Assembly: GCF_026013615.1 (NCBI RefSeq)
Contig: NZ_JAPDPI010000043.1
Location: 1-47,916, forward strand
DNA from: Plebeiibacterium marinum
GTDB lineage: Bacteria; Bacteroidota; Bacteroidia; Bacteroidales; Marinilabiliaceae
Direction of reading: 5' to 3'
DNA: 47,916 nucleotides
The first letter of the stretch is position 1. Each line of letters opens with the position of its first letter. The notes under the pieces are model-generated. The model worked only from the letters and a program-made list of their open reading frames with translations, was not told where the DNA came from and ran no database searches. Positions 27,368 through 36,232 of the stretch are shown here, in pieces. Made by a program: the position numbers and the translations under genes.

Positions 27368-28258
27368 TTAATGAGAGTTGTTTGTCCGAATCTTTTGAAT
27401 ATCCTCAATGGCAATATCTGTTATTTCAGATATTTCATTATCCGCATAACCTTTTGCAATCATTTTTACTACAACTTCTTTTTTACCTAAGTATTTAAGT
27501 TCGTTGGCAGCTTCTGCAAAAGCATCTTTAACTTGTGGTGAAATTGTTTCCATAATCTCATCTATTTTATCCGGTTCTAAACCAGAAACTTTATACAAAT
27601 ATAACGCTATTTTTTGGAAAATAGTTTCGTCAATTTCCTTTAGCTGACTGAACATTTCTCGTGCCAAATCAGGGTTATTCTTGATAAAGCCAATAAGATT
27701 ATCACTTCGCTTCATAAACCATACTGCTACTTTTACACTTGGTCGCTTAAAGTGACGGATGATAGCATGGTCTTCAATATCTTTTGTATCAAACAAAGCA
27801 TAATCAAAAAGTGGCACAAAGCGCTTAAGCTCCTCCGGAACCTTTACAAAACCCGAATCTGTCCACTTAGGTTTACCATGATAAAACACCATCGTAATTA
27901 CAGGGGTAAGCGGTTGTTTGTTGGCTACCTGACTTTCCCATACGTTCAAAATATATCTTAACAACTGCAAGTGTATGTTTTTATCTGGGTAACTCTTATG
28001 CTCGTACAGCAACGACACCTTAATATTAGTATATCCATACTGCATGTTGCATGATATATCTTTAAAATATGGTGCAAGCTCCTTGTCCACATATTCAGTC
28101 GGATCATAAGTAAGCGTCTCTGGCTTTAGGCCCTGGAGTACTTCTTTGGGCAATGTTCCTAACAACAAGTCTTCCAGGTTCTCTTTCACAGAAAACATGC
28201 TTTTAAAAAAGTTGTCGTGTATGTTGTTGTTCTTCTTTATGCCATTATTCTTTTCCAT
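27368..28258 (-). CDS. Rpn-family recombination-promoting nuclease (PD-(D/E)XK)
   Basis: A 296-aa protein of the Rpn/YhgA ('transposase_31') family: HDNFFKSMF at the N-terminus, then YVDKELAPYFKDISCNMQYG and VSLLYEHKSYPD (the nuclease core with E-x-K), PLTPVITMVFYHGKPKW, and a helical C-terminus ending in an HTH-like tail (DNEISEITDIAIEDI). Rpn proteins are DNA nucleases that stimulate RecA-independent recombination and can mobilise or diversify by tail variation; some act against phages. It is 23 bp downstream of the primase gene and ends at its own terminator, so it may belong to the element's replication module or be a separate insertion. Confidence 0.87.
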   Translation of the reverse strand: MEKNNGIKKNNNIHDNFFKSMFSVKENLEDLLLGTLPKEVLQGLKPETLTYDPTEYVDKELAPYFKDISCNMQYGYTNIKVSLLYEHKSYPDKNIHLQLLRYILNVWESQVANKQPLTPVITMVFYHGKPKWTDSGFVKVPEELKRFVPLFDYALFDTKDIEDHAIIRHFKRPSVKVAVWFMKRSDNLIGFIKNNPDLAREMFSQLKEIDETIFQKIALYLYKVSGLEPDKIDEIMETISPQVKDAFAEAANELKYLGKKEVVVKMIAKGYADNEISEITDIAIEDIQKIRTNNSH

Positions 28259-28281
28259 ATTACAAATGTATTTTAATTCAT

Positions 28282-31200
28282 TCAGTTATTTAAGTTTTGT
28301 ATCGGTTCTGACTTGGTATCAAGGTTAAGGTTCAGCTTATCGAGATAGAACACAAAAGCTGTTGTGCTGGTGTATTTCTTATTACCCTTCTCATCTATTT
28401 CCTGGTAACCCGATTTGGCATCCATCTTTTTAAAACTCACTTTCTTAGTATCACAGATAAATGCAGGGCTGTTCTTCAGGTAATATTCCACTGTTGCATC
28501 GGGTAGAGGTTTGTCTCCCTCTCGTAAAGCTTGTGATTTGTATAAGGCAAACACACGGCTAACGGATAGATAAAGGAGCTTTAAAGGTTTCTGAAAAACT
28601 ATATCTGATTTCTTCCACTTGCCATCCTCTTTAAAAGTGCGTTCAATTTTTTCAGCATAGACCAAACGGTAATCACCTTCTTCAAACAAAACATTGGAGC
28701 TGATAAGGTATTGGACAGTTTTCCAGAAGATACCCAAATCATCATTCCTGGCTGTTTCCTTGTTCTGTTCAATCATCATCTTTACAAACAGCTCCATAAT
28801 TTCTTCATATAAAAACGGCAGCTCCACTATTTTGGCAATGGTAGCATAAGCTGATGCAACGGTAAGCCAGTTATTGTATATCCTGGTTTCAACTGCTATC
28901 GTTTCTAATAGCTCCCTGAACTTATCACTAACGGCATCAACCGTTTTGTTATAGTTCCTGGCAAAAGTCTCCCTATGTTTGAGCAACTGGTGGGTTATCT
29001 GTGTCAACCCTTGTTTGTTAATTTGCTCCAGCTCTTCAAATAAACGCTTTTCTTCAAAGGAGAATACCGTTTTTGAGAATCCCAGGGCAATGAATCGGCT
29101 AAACAGTGCAATATCAGCTGTAGCTATTTGCTGACCACAGACAATGATTCCCTGGTTCACTTTTGAAGTTTCCTTTTTCTTGTCCTTATCCATGTTCATG
29201 CGTGTCCGTCCGGTCTTATCCCAAAAACCTTTGAGCAGCTCACGTTTTTCCATTTCCAAATCATTACGGTATTCATCCAGAACACAAACAGCATTGGAAC
29301 TGGTGGCTACGTGGTCGGCAATGGATGGTTTACTGGAGTTATGAAGATTGGGGACTTTGCCTTTTCTCCCAAACATGTACAAGATGCTCTCTGCGCAAGT
29401 ATTCTTACCAGAACCTTTTTGACCATACATGTTCAGGATAGGGAATTTATCAAATCGCTTTGATATGATGTCCATAAACAAACAGGCAAAGTAGAAGGAT
29501 AAGGTCACAATACCGTTTAGCCCGAATACGCCATAATATTTTGTGGCATATTCATACAAGGTTATATTCCCTTCGTTATGGATAAAATGGCGTTCAAACT
29601 CAAACAAGGTATCGTCACCTGAATAGATTTCGGAACAAGCAGGAATATAGAAATACCTATCCTGGTGCTTTACGATTCCATATCTATCTGCTTTTATAAA
29701 ATCATCGCCATTAAATATGCCGTTTCCCCAACAAAAGAAACCTTCTCGTTGCCATCCCATCTGCACTATCTCTTTGCAGCTTTTCGTTTTCTCATAAAGC
29801 CAGGCTTTGAGTTTATTCAATTCGCTTTCCCCTCCAGTCCATAAAAAGTTACCCAATGATTCTATCTGGAGCTTGAAAGCTGTAATACTAACAATATCAC
29901 GTTGTGGAAGCTCAATAATCTTTACCAGGTTATGACGGTTCTTGATTTCGTATAAGCGTTTGGCATTAATTGGACTTTCAATATGAAAGAGTGGGGTCAT
30001 TACAAAGTTGGAATGAGGCACAAAATCATCTCCTTTTTTATTCCGGAACACGTAACAATTGTTCTCTACATAAAAGCCCCAACGGTCAAATTTATTCAGA
30101 CTAACATGTTCGGGAATATTGTATCGGTGGCTTCGCTTTGGCTCATCTTTGATAAACTCTTTAATGGCATCTTGCCATGCTTTCTTAGGCTTGATATGTT
30201 CAGCCACAAAGTCAATATAAACCTCCTGCTTTGTCTTATCGTAGTTCGCAATTAGCATAGAGATTCGTTTAATAGCTTCCGATTTTTTAACCGGGTCGGA
30301 AGCAAATCTTTCTGCATACTGTGAAGTTTTATAGACTATGTAATCGGCTTGCTGGTTATTATACTGAAGAAATTGTTCTTTGGTAGTAAAAAGTGAATCC
30401 GGGTCTTGTTTATCAGGCAAGGCTATGACAGAAACATGGAACTGGTTTTTAATCAGTATTTCCGCATTTCTATCTGTGGCATTTTGCCCTGCTTTATCTC
30501 CATCAAAGATTAATGTTACCTTATTTGTATAATGCCTAAGTAGTTTAACCTGTGCTATGGTCAGGGCAGTTCCACCAGTAGCAACCGAATTTACAATCTC
30601 TATCGAATGTAATCTTAAAACATCAGTATAACCTTCTGTGATATATGCCCTATCTTCCTTTTTAATGGCAAACCTCGCTTCATTTAAAGCATACAGCTCA
30701 TTACCTTTTGTATAGATGCAACTTTCAGGTGTATTTAGGTATTTTATCTTGGGGTCTTTACTTATGTCACGCCCTGCAAAAGCGATTGTTTGCCCTCGTG
30801 AATTTGAGATAGGAAATATCAATCTGTTTCTGAAGAAATCATAGATACCTTTATCATTGCTTTTTAGCACTCCTATTTCCTCAAGTATTTCAGTTTTAAG
30901 GCCACTTTTTCTTGCATGGGCCAGGAGTGCATTCCCATTTGGAGCATAACCGATGTTAAAGCTACTTTCTTTGGGAATAGCAAGTTTGCGTTCTTCAATG
31001 TACAGTTGCGCTTCCTTTTGGCTGACCTGTTCCAGAAAGAACTTCTCAATCACGGTACACGCTATTTTCAAACTCTCTTCATGCTTATACTTTATTTCAT
31101 CAAAATTAGAACTATGCTTCCATTGAAAGTCCATTCTCAGCTTCTTCGCACCAATCTCGACTGCCTCTTTAAAATCAACGCCTTCATGCTCTTTAATAAA

Positions 31201-31401
31201 TTCAATGGCATTACCACCTTTGCCACAGCCAAAACATTTAAAAATACCCTTTGCCGGGTTTACACTCAACGATGGTGTTTTTTCGTTATGAAAAGGGCAG
31301 CAACCCATAAAATTACTGCCCCTTTGTTTTAACTCTATAAAATTTTCGACAACACTTAGAATATGGTCGTTTATTTGCTCAATAACCTTGTTTGCATCCA
31401 T
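28282..31401 (-). CDS. CHC2 zinc-finger/TOPRIM primase fused to ATPase domain
   Basis: A 1039-aa replication protein. An N-terminal CHC2 zinc finger (C35PFH38...C56FGC59) and a TOPRIM domain (YITEGYTDVL near 255-265, LIFDGDKAG near 300) make up a DnaG-like primase. The C-terminal half holds a helicase-type ATPase with GQKGSGKNT at about 660 and VCVLDEYRND as Walker B. The P-loop has Asn after GK instead of the usual Ser/Thr. Primase-helicase fusions start replication of phages, satellites and plasmids. A Shine-Dalgarno sequence (GAGGT) precedes the ATG. It follows the antirepressor-like gene by 13 bp. Confidence 0.9.
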   Translation of the reverse strand: MDANKVIEQINDHILSVVENFIELKQRGSNFMGCCPFHNEKTPSLSVNPAKGIFKCFGCGKGGNAIEFIKEHEGVDFKEAVEIGAKKLRMDFQWKHSSNFDEIKYKHEESLKIACTVIEKFFLEQVSQKEAQLYIEERKLAIPKESSFNIGYAPNGNALLAHARKSGLKTEILEEIGVLKSNDKGIYDFFRNRLIFPISNSRGQTIAFAGRDISKDPKIKYLNTPESCIYTKGNELYALNEARFAIKKEDRAYITEGYTDVLRLHSIEIVNSVATGGTALTIAQVKLLRHYTNKVTLIFDGDKAGQNATDRNAEILIKNQFHVSVIALPDKQDPDSLFTTKEQFLQYNNQQADYIVYKTSQYAERFASDPVKKSEAIKRISMLIANYDKTKQEVYIDFVAEHIKPKKAWQDAIKEFIKDEPKRSHRYNIPEHVSLNKFDRWGFYVENNCYVFRNKKGDDFVPHSNFVMTPLFHIESPINAKRLYEIKNRHNLVKIIELPQRDIVSITAFKLQIESLGNFLWTGGESELNKLKAWLYEKTKSCKEIVQMGWQREGFFCWGNGIFNGDDFIKADRYGIVKHQDRYFYIPACSEIYSGDDTLFEFERHFIHNEGNITLYEYATKYYGVFGLNGIVTLSFYFACLFMDIISKRFDKFPILNMYGQKGSGKNTCAESILYMFGRKGKVPNLHNSSKPSIADHVATSSNAVCVLDEYRNDLEMEKRELLKGFWDKTGRTRMNMDKDKKKETSKVNQGIIVCGQQIATADIALFSRFIALGFSKTVFSFEEKRLFEELEQINKQGLTQITHQLLKHRETFARNYNKTVDAVSDKFRELLETIAVETRIYNNWLTVASAYATIAKIVELPFLYEEIMELFVKMMIEQNKETARNDDLGIFWKTVQYLISSNVLFEEGDYRLVYAEKIERTFKEDGKWKKSDIVFQKPLKLLYLSVSRVFALYKSQALREGDKPLPDATVEYYLKNSPAFICDTKKVSFKKMDAKSGYQEIDEKGNKKYTSTTAFVFYLDKLNLNLDTKSEPIQNLNN

Positions 31402-31414
31402 GTATGCTACCTCT

Positions 31415-31957
31415 TTAATTTTTAAAATCTAAAGTCAATTGTCGTTTGTTTAATTGCCATTCCTCAAAGGTCATTTCCTTAACTTCATTCAGCGCTTTTC
31501 TGGCTTCATTAAACTGGTTCTTTGTTTTGGTGTAATCATTTCGAATGCGTTCTACTTCTTCCATTTGTTTTTCCAGTACTTTTTGCTTTTGCTCCAAAAA
31601 TTCTGATTGGTCGGAGAAGTGATTAAACAACGCTGTATAACATTCCATTTTGTATTTAAGAATGGTTTCCTTGGCTTCTGCTTTAACGTTCTTTGGATTA
31701 ATGGTAAAAAGCCACCCCAAAGCATACATATAGGGCAAACAAAACATCTCCCTATCTTTACCATCAGCTCCAACTGAGGTGCTGAGCACCCCAATAGAAC
31801 CTAATATCTCATCATTTTGAATTTTTGTCCTTTGATTTTTGGCATCGATACCCAATGCTTCGCAAATCGGTTTTATGGGTACAAGTTTATCTGCACCATC
31901 AATCAGCATAATGCTTACATTATTAATCTTTGCTACTATCTTTTGTTTTTTTGTCAT
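31415..31957 (-). CDS. Phage antirepressor N-terminal domain (P22_AR_N) protein
   Basis: A 180-aa protein. Residues about 10-115 match the P22 antirepressor N-terminal pattern: VPIKPICEALGIDAKNQRTK, DREMFCLPYMYALGWLFTIN and KAEAKETILKYKMECYTAL. The rest is a coiled coil (LEQKQKVLEKQMEEVERIRN). Such domains occur in phage antirepressors and other phage regulators that bind DNA or repressors; the C-terminal KilA/ORF6N-type domain is absent. It may control the lysis-lysogeny or excision decision. It is separated from the upstream DUF4406 gene by a terminator and precedes the primase gene. Confidence 0.8.
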   Translation of the reverse strand: MTKKQKIVAKINNVSIMLIDGADKLVPIKPICEALGIDAKNQRTKIQNDEILGSIGVLSTSVGADGKDREMFCLPYMYALGWLFTINPKNVKAEAKETILKYKMECYTALFNHFSDQSEFLEQKQKVLEKQMEEVERIRNDYTKTKNQFNEARKALNEVKEMTFEEWQLNKRQLTLDFKN

Positions 31958-31979
31958 AATTGTTTCTTCGATATGTTTC

Positions 31980-32014
31980 TAAAAATGGCAGGGCTGCCCT
32001 TGTTCAGCCCTGCC
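31980..32014 (-). terminator. Rho-independent terminator after DUF4406 gene
   Basis: GGCAGGGCTG (31987-31996) and CAGCCCTGCC (32005-32014) are perfect 10-bp inverted repeats with an 8-base loop. On the minus strand the stem is followed by ATTTTTAG. It separates the regulatory genes on the right from the antirepressor/primase unit, with only 29 bp left before the next start codon. Some read-through is therefore likely. Confidence 0.8.
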
Positions 32015-32023
32015 CAAACCAAA

Positions 32024-32335
32024 TTAGCCGTCAAGGGTGGTTAATAATCCTCTAATATCTTCTGGTGAAAAGCAAAGAGGCATCTTATCATCCATCGCTG
32101 CTGTCAACTCAATTCGTGCCATCAAGCTCTCTTTCCAGTCTGGTAGCATATAAATAGTGCTACTACTTTGAATAAAGCTTAACCTTAGTCTGATATTCTC
32201 TGACCAATTAAGTTTATCAAGCTCTTTGTTTTCCGGGCTGATAACAGTACAACCCAAATTCAACAAATAGATTTTTATCCCATCAATTTCCTTAATATCG
32301 GTTTCCTTATTTATTCCGGAGAGGTAAACTATCAT
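32024..32335 (-). CDS. DUF4406 protein (deoxyribosyltransferase-like fold)
   Basis: A 103-aa protein with the DUF4406 pattern: MIVYLSGI at the N-terminus, LGCTVISPENKELDKLNW in the middle, IQSSSTIYMLPDWKESLMARIELTAA at about 54-80. The family is related to nucleoside 2-deoxyribosyltransferases and is common in phages and integrative elements, where it may modify or salvage nucleotides. Biochemical function of the phage versions is largely unproven. Confidence 0.83.
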   Translation of the reverse strand: MIVYLSGINKETDIKEIDGIKIYLLNLGCTVISPENKELDKLNWSENIRLRLSFIQSSSTIYMLPDWKESLMARIELTAAMDDKMPLCFSPEDIRGLLTTLDG

Positions 32336-32365
32336 TACTTAAATTTTATAGTATTTCGGAATGCC

Positions 32366-32722
32366 CTACAGATTATGTTTTGCTTTGTCTTGAAGACCAC
32401 CTAAGCGTTCCTTATAAACATCACAAAGCTCTTCTACGGATTGTACGCTACTACGTACCTTTCGGCTTTCCAGCACCCTCTTTATTTCAGAAATTGTATA
32501 ATAGGTTTTACCGCCCAATGTGGAATATGTGATATTACCACTACTGCGCAACCTTTGCAAAGTCCGTTGGCTAATTCGTAGGTAAGTACATACGTCTTCA
32601 CCATCAATCCATGCTTCATCAGGATTAACCGAATTATGGTTTAAATCTAAAAATTGCAATAGGGAATCTAATTTGTCTACAATAGCTTTATAAGCTTCTG
32701 ACTCAATTGTTATAACGTTCAT
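32366..32722 (-). CDS. Helix-turn-helix excisionase-like DNA-binding protein
   Basis: A 118-aa protein. After an N-terminal helical segment, residues about 40-90 form a MerR/excisionase-type winged helix (WIDGEDVCTYLRISQRTLQR, then the wing GNITYSTLGGKTYYTISEIK). This family is found next to integrases in Bacteroidetes integrative elements, where such proteins bend DNA for excision or regulate it. It lies between the RteC-like and DUF4406 genes. Confidence 0.82.
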   Translation of the reverse strand: MNVITIESEAYKAIVDKLDSLLQFLDLNHNSVNPDEAWIDGEDVCTYLRISQRTLQRLRSSGNITYSTLGGKTYYTISEIKRVLESRKVRSSVQSVEELCDVYKERLGGLQDKAKHNL

Positions 32723-32803
32723 GCACTGATTTTTTAATTCAGCACAAAATTGTAAACAAGGAAAATTTTATGAACTCAACTTGAGTCTCAAGTTGAGCAA
32801 GAT

Positions 32804-33406
32804 TTATTTAAGATTCTGAATTTTGGCGTTAAAGCTGTTTACCAAATCACTTAAAAAATATGCTCTTAATCCTCTGTTTTCTATAGAGGTGCGCACTGCC
32901 ATTCGGTTTTGTTCCGGATGATAATATTCTAAATTAATTTCAAAAATGCTTTCGAAAAGCTCAACCAAACGTTGTAGTTTGACATTTCCGCTATTGATAC
33001 ATTTGGCTGAGTGCAACGCACTTATAAGCTCAATTAAATCTCGTTTAGTAGCCGTCCATGACATGGTATTATGAGATGTCCCTTTTATGTCAGTTGTTCT
33101 TTTTTCAACACTTGACTTAAGCCTTAAACTCTGTAATTCAACATCTATGTATCGAATCATAGTTTCTAAGAACTCCTTTAAATCTTCACTCTTTTCAGAA
33201 CACCACCGTTTACTATGCCATTGTACCGTAAATTTCAGGTGATTCAGGTTGCGATGGATTTGTCTTGCATCATCATCTTCATAACACCTAATCGAAATCA
33301 ATTGCCTCCATTCTCGGATTAACATTTCAAATTCGGTAATACGAACCTTTTCTGATGCAAATGCATTTTCAACCTTCTTAATAAATCGCTCTGTTTTTTG
33401 TTCCAT
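32804..33406 (-). CDS. RteC-like regulator of excision
   Basis: A 200-aa protein. Its C-terminal half carries the RteC pattern: WTATKRDLIELISALHSAKCINSGN followed by LVELFESIFEINL and a basic tail helix. RteC of the Bacteroides conjugative transposon CTnDOT binds DNA and activates the excision genes. The N-terminal half here is helical and less conserved. Neighbours (excisionase-like gene, integrase) fit a role in controlling excision of this element. A hairpin with a T-tract lies in the leader, 28-43 bp before the start. Confidence 0.82.
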   Translation of the reverse strand: MEQKTERFIKKVENAFASEKVRITEFEMLIREWRQLISIRCYEDDDARQIHRNLNHLKFTVQWHSKRWCSEKSEDLKEFLETMIRYIDVELQSLRLKSSVEKRTTDIKGTSHNTMSWTATKRDLIELISALHSAKCINSGNVKLQRLVELFESIFEINLEYYHPEQNRMAVRTSIENRGLRAYFLSDLVNSFNAKIQNLK

Positions 33407-33433
33407 TTTTTAATGATTATTAATTAATAAAAA

Positions 33434-33449
33434 GGCCATCGTTATGGCC
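33434..33449 (-). terminator. Leader hairpin with T-tract before RteC-like gene
   Basis: GGCCAT and ATGGCC are perfect 6-bp repeats with a 4-base loop; on the minus strand TTTTTATTAATT follows. Being upstream of the gene, it could act as a transcription attenuator. A short dyad AATACG/CGTATT near 33462-33475 lies further upstream. Confidence 0.5.
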
Positions 33450-33727
33450 AAACACAGCGACTTAATACGGACGTATTCGAAGGCGTTTTTTACAACACAT
33501 TATGGAACAAAAAACAACGTGTTGCATTTTCAATAAAAAGGTGTAAATTAGAACCTGAAATATTGTAGATTTTGACTGAGAAATGGCACTGCCAAAAGTC
33601 ATGGCTAAATCATGACCAATCAGAACAAAAAGACTCTTAAGTTATTGATATACAAAATCATAAGAGAGAAAGTTCACTTACCTCTCTCTCCGCTTAGTTA
33701 AATGTCAATAGAAGACAGAAAAGAGAC

Positions 33728-33766
33728 AAGTCCTATAATATCAAGATATTGTAGGACTTTTTTTAT
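33728..33766 (+). terminator. Plus-strand rho-independent terminator without an upstream gene
   Basis: AAGTCCTATAATATC (33728-33742) and GATATTGTAGGACTT (33745-33759) form a long near-perfect hairpin with a 2-base loop, followed by T residues on the plus strand. No plus-strand protein gene ends here. It could end a small RNA transcribed from 33540-33720, or shield the integrase gene from outside transcription. Confidence 0.75.
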
Positions 33767-33796
33767 GCCCTTTTGTCTGTAAGTACTTTGATAAAA

Positions 33797-33903
33797 TTGC
33801 CAAAAAGCGACATAGTTTTGTGGCTAAATCGTACCCTATTTTTAAAAATCAAAAATAGGTCACAAATTGTCGCATATTGGCATAGTAATGTCGCGAATTG
33901 GCA
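33797..33903. promoter_or_regulatory. Three TGTCGC-N3/4-TTGGCA sites upstream of integrase
   Basis: Direct copies TGTCGCATATTGGCA (33869-33883) and TGTCGCGAATTGGCA (33889-33903) are 20 bp apart. An inverted copy, TGTCGCTTTTTGGCAA on the minus strand, lies at 33797-33812. A CCTATTTTT/AAAAATAGG dyad is between them (about 33834-33859). The set looks like binding sites for the integrase (arm-type sites), RteC-like or HTH protein, placed 55-160 bp before the integrase start. Confidence 0.6.
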
Positions 33904-33957
33904 CACCTGCAATCATTTCATTTTGAGATTAATAAACTAGTTTTACAATTCAAAAAA

Positions 33958-35186
33958 ATGAAGCAAATGAGAAGTACATTTAAAGTTTTTTTTACATTAA
34001 GAAAAGTGCAAAAAGAAAAGACGGAACAGCACCTATTATTGCAAGAATCAGTGTTAATGGTAAAATGGCACAATTCAGCACAAAGCAATATATAAAGGTT
34101 ACTGAATGGAGCGTTAGTCTGGGCAAAGTAAAAGGGCGAAGTTCGGAAGCAGTGGCCACTAATAGCCTTTTGGAAGAAATAAAGACCTCCATTCATAAAA
34201 CATACAATGAACTTATCCGAAAAGAAATCACAGTAACTGCTGAAAAGGTTAAAAATACCTTTTTAGGTATCGGACAAGAGCAATTCTTTTTAATGGAGTT
34301 TTTTGAAGACAGTAACAACCTGCTAAAGAAACAAATTGGCATAAGTAAATCTAAAGCCACTTACCAAAAAGCAGAGGTCTGTAAACGTCACGTATCCGAA
34401 TACCTGAAATCGGAATATAAGTTATCCGACATAGATTTAAGGGAGATCAACCACTCCTTTATTGTAGGCTTTGAAACCTACCTGAATACTCATTGCAAAT
34501 GCAATTACAATACAACAGCTAAATTCATTCAGAAATTTAAGAGCATCATTATTACAGCTCAGAAAAACGGTCAACTCCATAATGACCCCTTTGCCAACTA
34601 CAAAATATCTTTAAAGAAGGTTGACCGGGGCTACCTGACCAAAGACGAGTTAAATAAAATAATGGAGAAAGAAATTAAAAATGAGCGACTGGAGCGCATT
34701 CGTGATATTTTTGTTTTTTCCTGCTACACCGGGTTAGCTTATATCGACATTAAAAATCTAAAGAAAGAACACATTATCCAAGTTTTTGATGGCAACCCAT
34801 GGATAATGACCAAAAGGCAGAAAACTGAAGTGCAAACCGTAGTTCCTTTGTTGGATGTAGCTCAAGAGATTCTGAAAAAATATAAAGGGCTACCCAAGGA
34901 TGTATTGCTACCAGTACCAACGAACCAAAAAACAAATGCATATCTCAAGGAAATTGGTGACCTATGTGGAATAAATAAAAACCTCACCTTTCACCTTGCC
35001 CGACACACTTTCGCCACAACCATTACCCTATCAAATGGTGTACCCATTGAAACAGTAAGTAAAATGCTTGGGCATACCAATATTAAAACAACTCAGATTT
35101 ATGCTAGAATTACAAACGAAAAGATAAGCTCAGACATGCACCTATTATCACAAAAATTAAAATGCTCGGAAATGAGTTTAGCATAG
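33958..35186 (+). CDS. Tyrosine integrase, 5' end frameshifted
   Basis: A Bacteroidetes-type tyrosine recombinase that should integrate and excise the element. The intact frame from ATG 34065 gives 373 aa with a SAM-like core-binding domain and a catalytic domain containing His310-x2-Arg313 (HLARHTF), His337 (LGHTNI) and Tyr346 (TTQIYAR). The usual first arginine is Ala225 (YTGLAYIDI), a substitution also known for IntDOT. The expected N-terminal arm-binding segment is present but split. MKQMRSTFKV starts at 33958, while FYIKKSAKRKDGTAPIIARI is in the downstream frame. One base is missing in a run of eight T (33986-33993). Restoring it would give about 409 aa, normal for the family. It is the only plus-strand gene of the element. 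Confidence 0.88.
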
Positions 35187-35216
35187 AAAAATATTATAAA
35201 GTCAGTTTTTATTGTG

Positions 35217-35253
35217 CCCCTAGTTATCAATTAGATAACTAGGGGTTTTCTCT
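35217..35253 (+). terminator. Strong terminator after integrase
   Basis: CCCCTAGTTATC (35217-35228) and GATAACTAGGGG (35234-35245) are perfect 12-bp inverted repeats with a 5-base loop, followed by TTTTCTCT. It ends integrase transcription and faces the convergent ABC operon. The element's right boundary must lie close by, but no attachment core can be defined without the left end. Confidence 0.88.
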
Positions 35254-35266
35254 AATACAAAGCCGT

Positions 35267-36232
35267 TTACTTCAACAGCTCCTTTTTTGAAATAAACAAT
35301 TTATTGAAATTTGAACTTAGGGCTTCTTTAAAAACAGTTCCTTGGTTTTGAGAAGTTGTTAATATAACTTCTTCATTCTCAATCACTGCATTCACCTCTA
35401 CTTGCTCCCCACTATCTGAAAAGATTTTCGTTTTATGAGTAAATGAGCTTCTATTATCACCAGTAAAGCTATTTCCTTTCAACGAAGTAATTCCGGATAA
35501 ATAATTGGCTACAGATGCAGAATCAAGCTGTATGCCATTACTCATCCAGACCCCTTCGTTTTTAACCATTGTAAATGAACTGTCAGCAGGATAACTAAAC
35601 TCAATTTTGTTAATATTGGTTTTATTTGTTTTTAATAGGGTTTTATCCCTAAACGCATCTACATTTCTATTGGCAGAACTACCCAAGAACCCCTCAACTG
35701 CATAAACCTCTTTTTCGTCATTATATCGCACGTAAGATGTCATGGTTCCTTGCGGACGCATATAAGGGTTTTGTTGCACCATAGGATTTGTTTTGGGTTG
35801 GGAATACGAAAACTTTCCGATGTATATTTTTGCTAATTCGCCTTTAGCTCCCACAAACTGCACCTCTGTTGAAAGCGAATCAGTCAATTCAAATTTATCC
35901 CATCCATCTTTTGTTTGAGAAGCAAGTCTAATAGGCTTTAGTCCATTTAATTGATTGATTAATCGTTCTATTGTTGCTGCATCAGCATTATATGACTTTC
36001 CGTCAGATACGACTCTCCAATTCTCATTATCCTTTTTAAGTTCTATACTTTTACCATTAAGCATTTTGGGTTTTACAATTACAGATGTAATTATATTTTC
36101 TTCAATATTAAATAGTTCAGACTTGAGTGTATTAACACCTCTTCTGTTATCCAACACCTTTATACCAACAGTTAATATGAGCAGGCCTAAAAATACCCAG
36201 CTCAACGTTTTTATATTCAATTTTCTAAACAT
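35267..36232 (-). CDS. DUF4340-domain membrane-anchored protein
   Basis: A 321-aa protein with one N-terminal membrane helix at about 10-27 (LSWVFLGLLILTVGIKVL) and a beta-rich extracytoplasmic part (IELKKDNENWRVVSDGKSYN, then AKIYIGKFSY). DUF4340 proteins are encoded at the end of GldFG-type ABC operons. An AAGGAG ribosome site precedes the ATG, and the gene overlaps the upstream GldG-like gene by 8 bp. The exact role in the transporter is not known. It is the last gene of its operon. Confidence 0.85.
   Translation of the reverse strand: MFRKLNIKTLSWVFLGLLILTVGIKVLDNRRGVNTLKSELFNIEENIITSVIVKPKMLNGKSIELKKDNENWRVVSDGKSYNADAATIERLINQLNGLKPIRLASQTKDGWDKFELTDSLSTEVQFVGAKGELAKIYIGKFSYSQPKTNPMVQQNPYMRPQGTMTSYVRYNDEKEVYAVEGFLGSSANRNVDAFRDKTLLKTNKTNINKIEFSYPADSSFTMVKNEGVWMSNGIQLDSASVANYLSGITSLKGNSFTGDNRSSFTHKTKIFSDSGEQVEVNAVIENEEVILTTSQNQGTVFKEALSSNFNKLFISKKELLK

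Noticed and set aside
33918-34196. Minus-strand frames over the integrase 5' end
   Set aside because: They are antisense to the clearly conserved integrase N-terminal coding sequence and have no recognisable features.
34065-35186. Reading the integrase as complete from 34065
   Set aside because: Upstream in-frame codons encode the conserved KDGTAPIIARI segment, so the true gene begins further upstream and is frameshifted.
35187-35266. Attachment site core at the element's right end
   Set aside because: The position is plausible, but the left end is outside the window, so no direct repeat can be identified.
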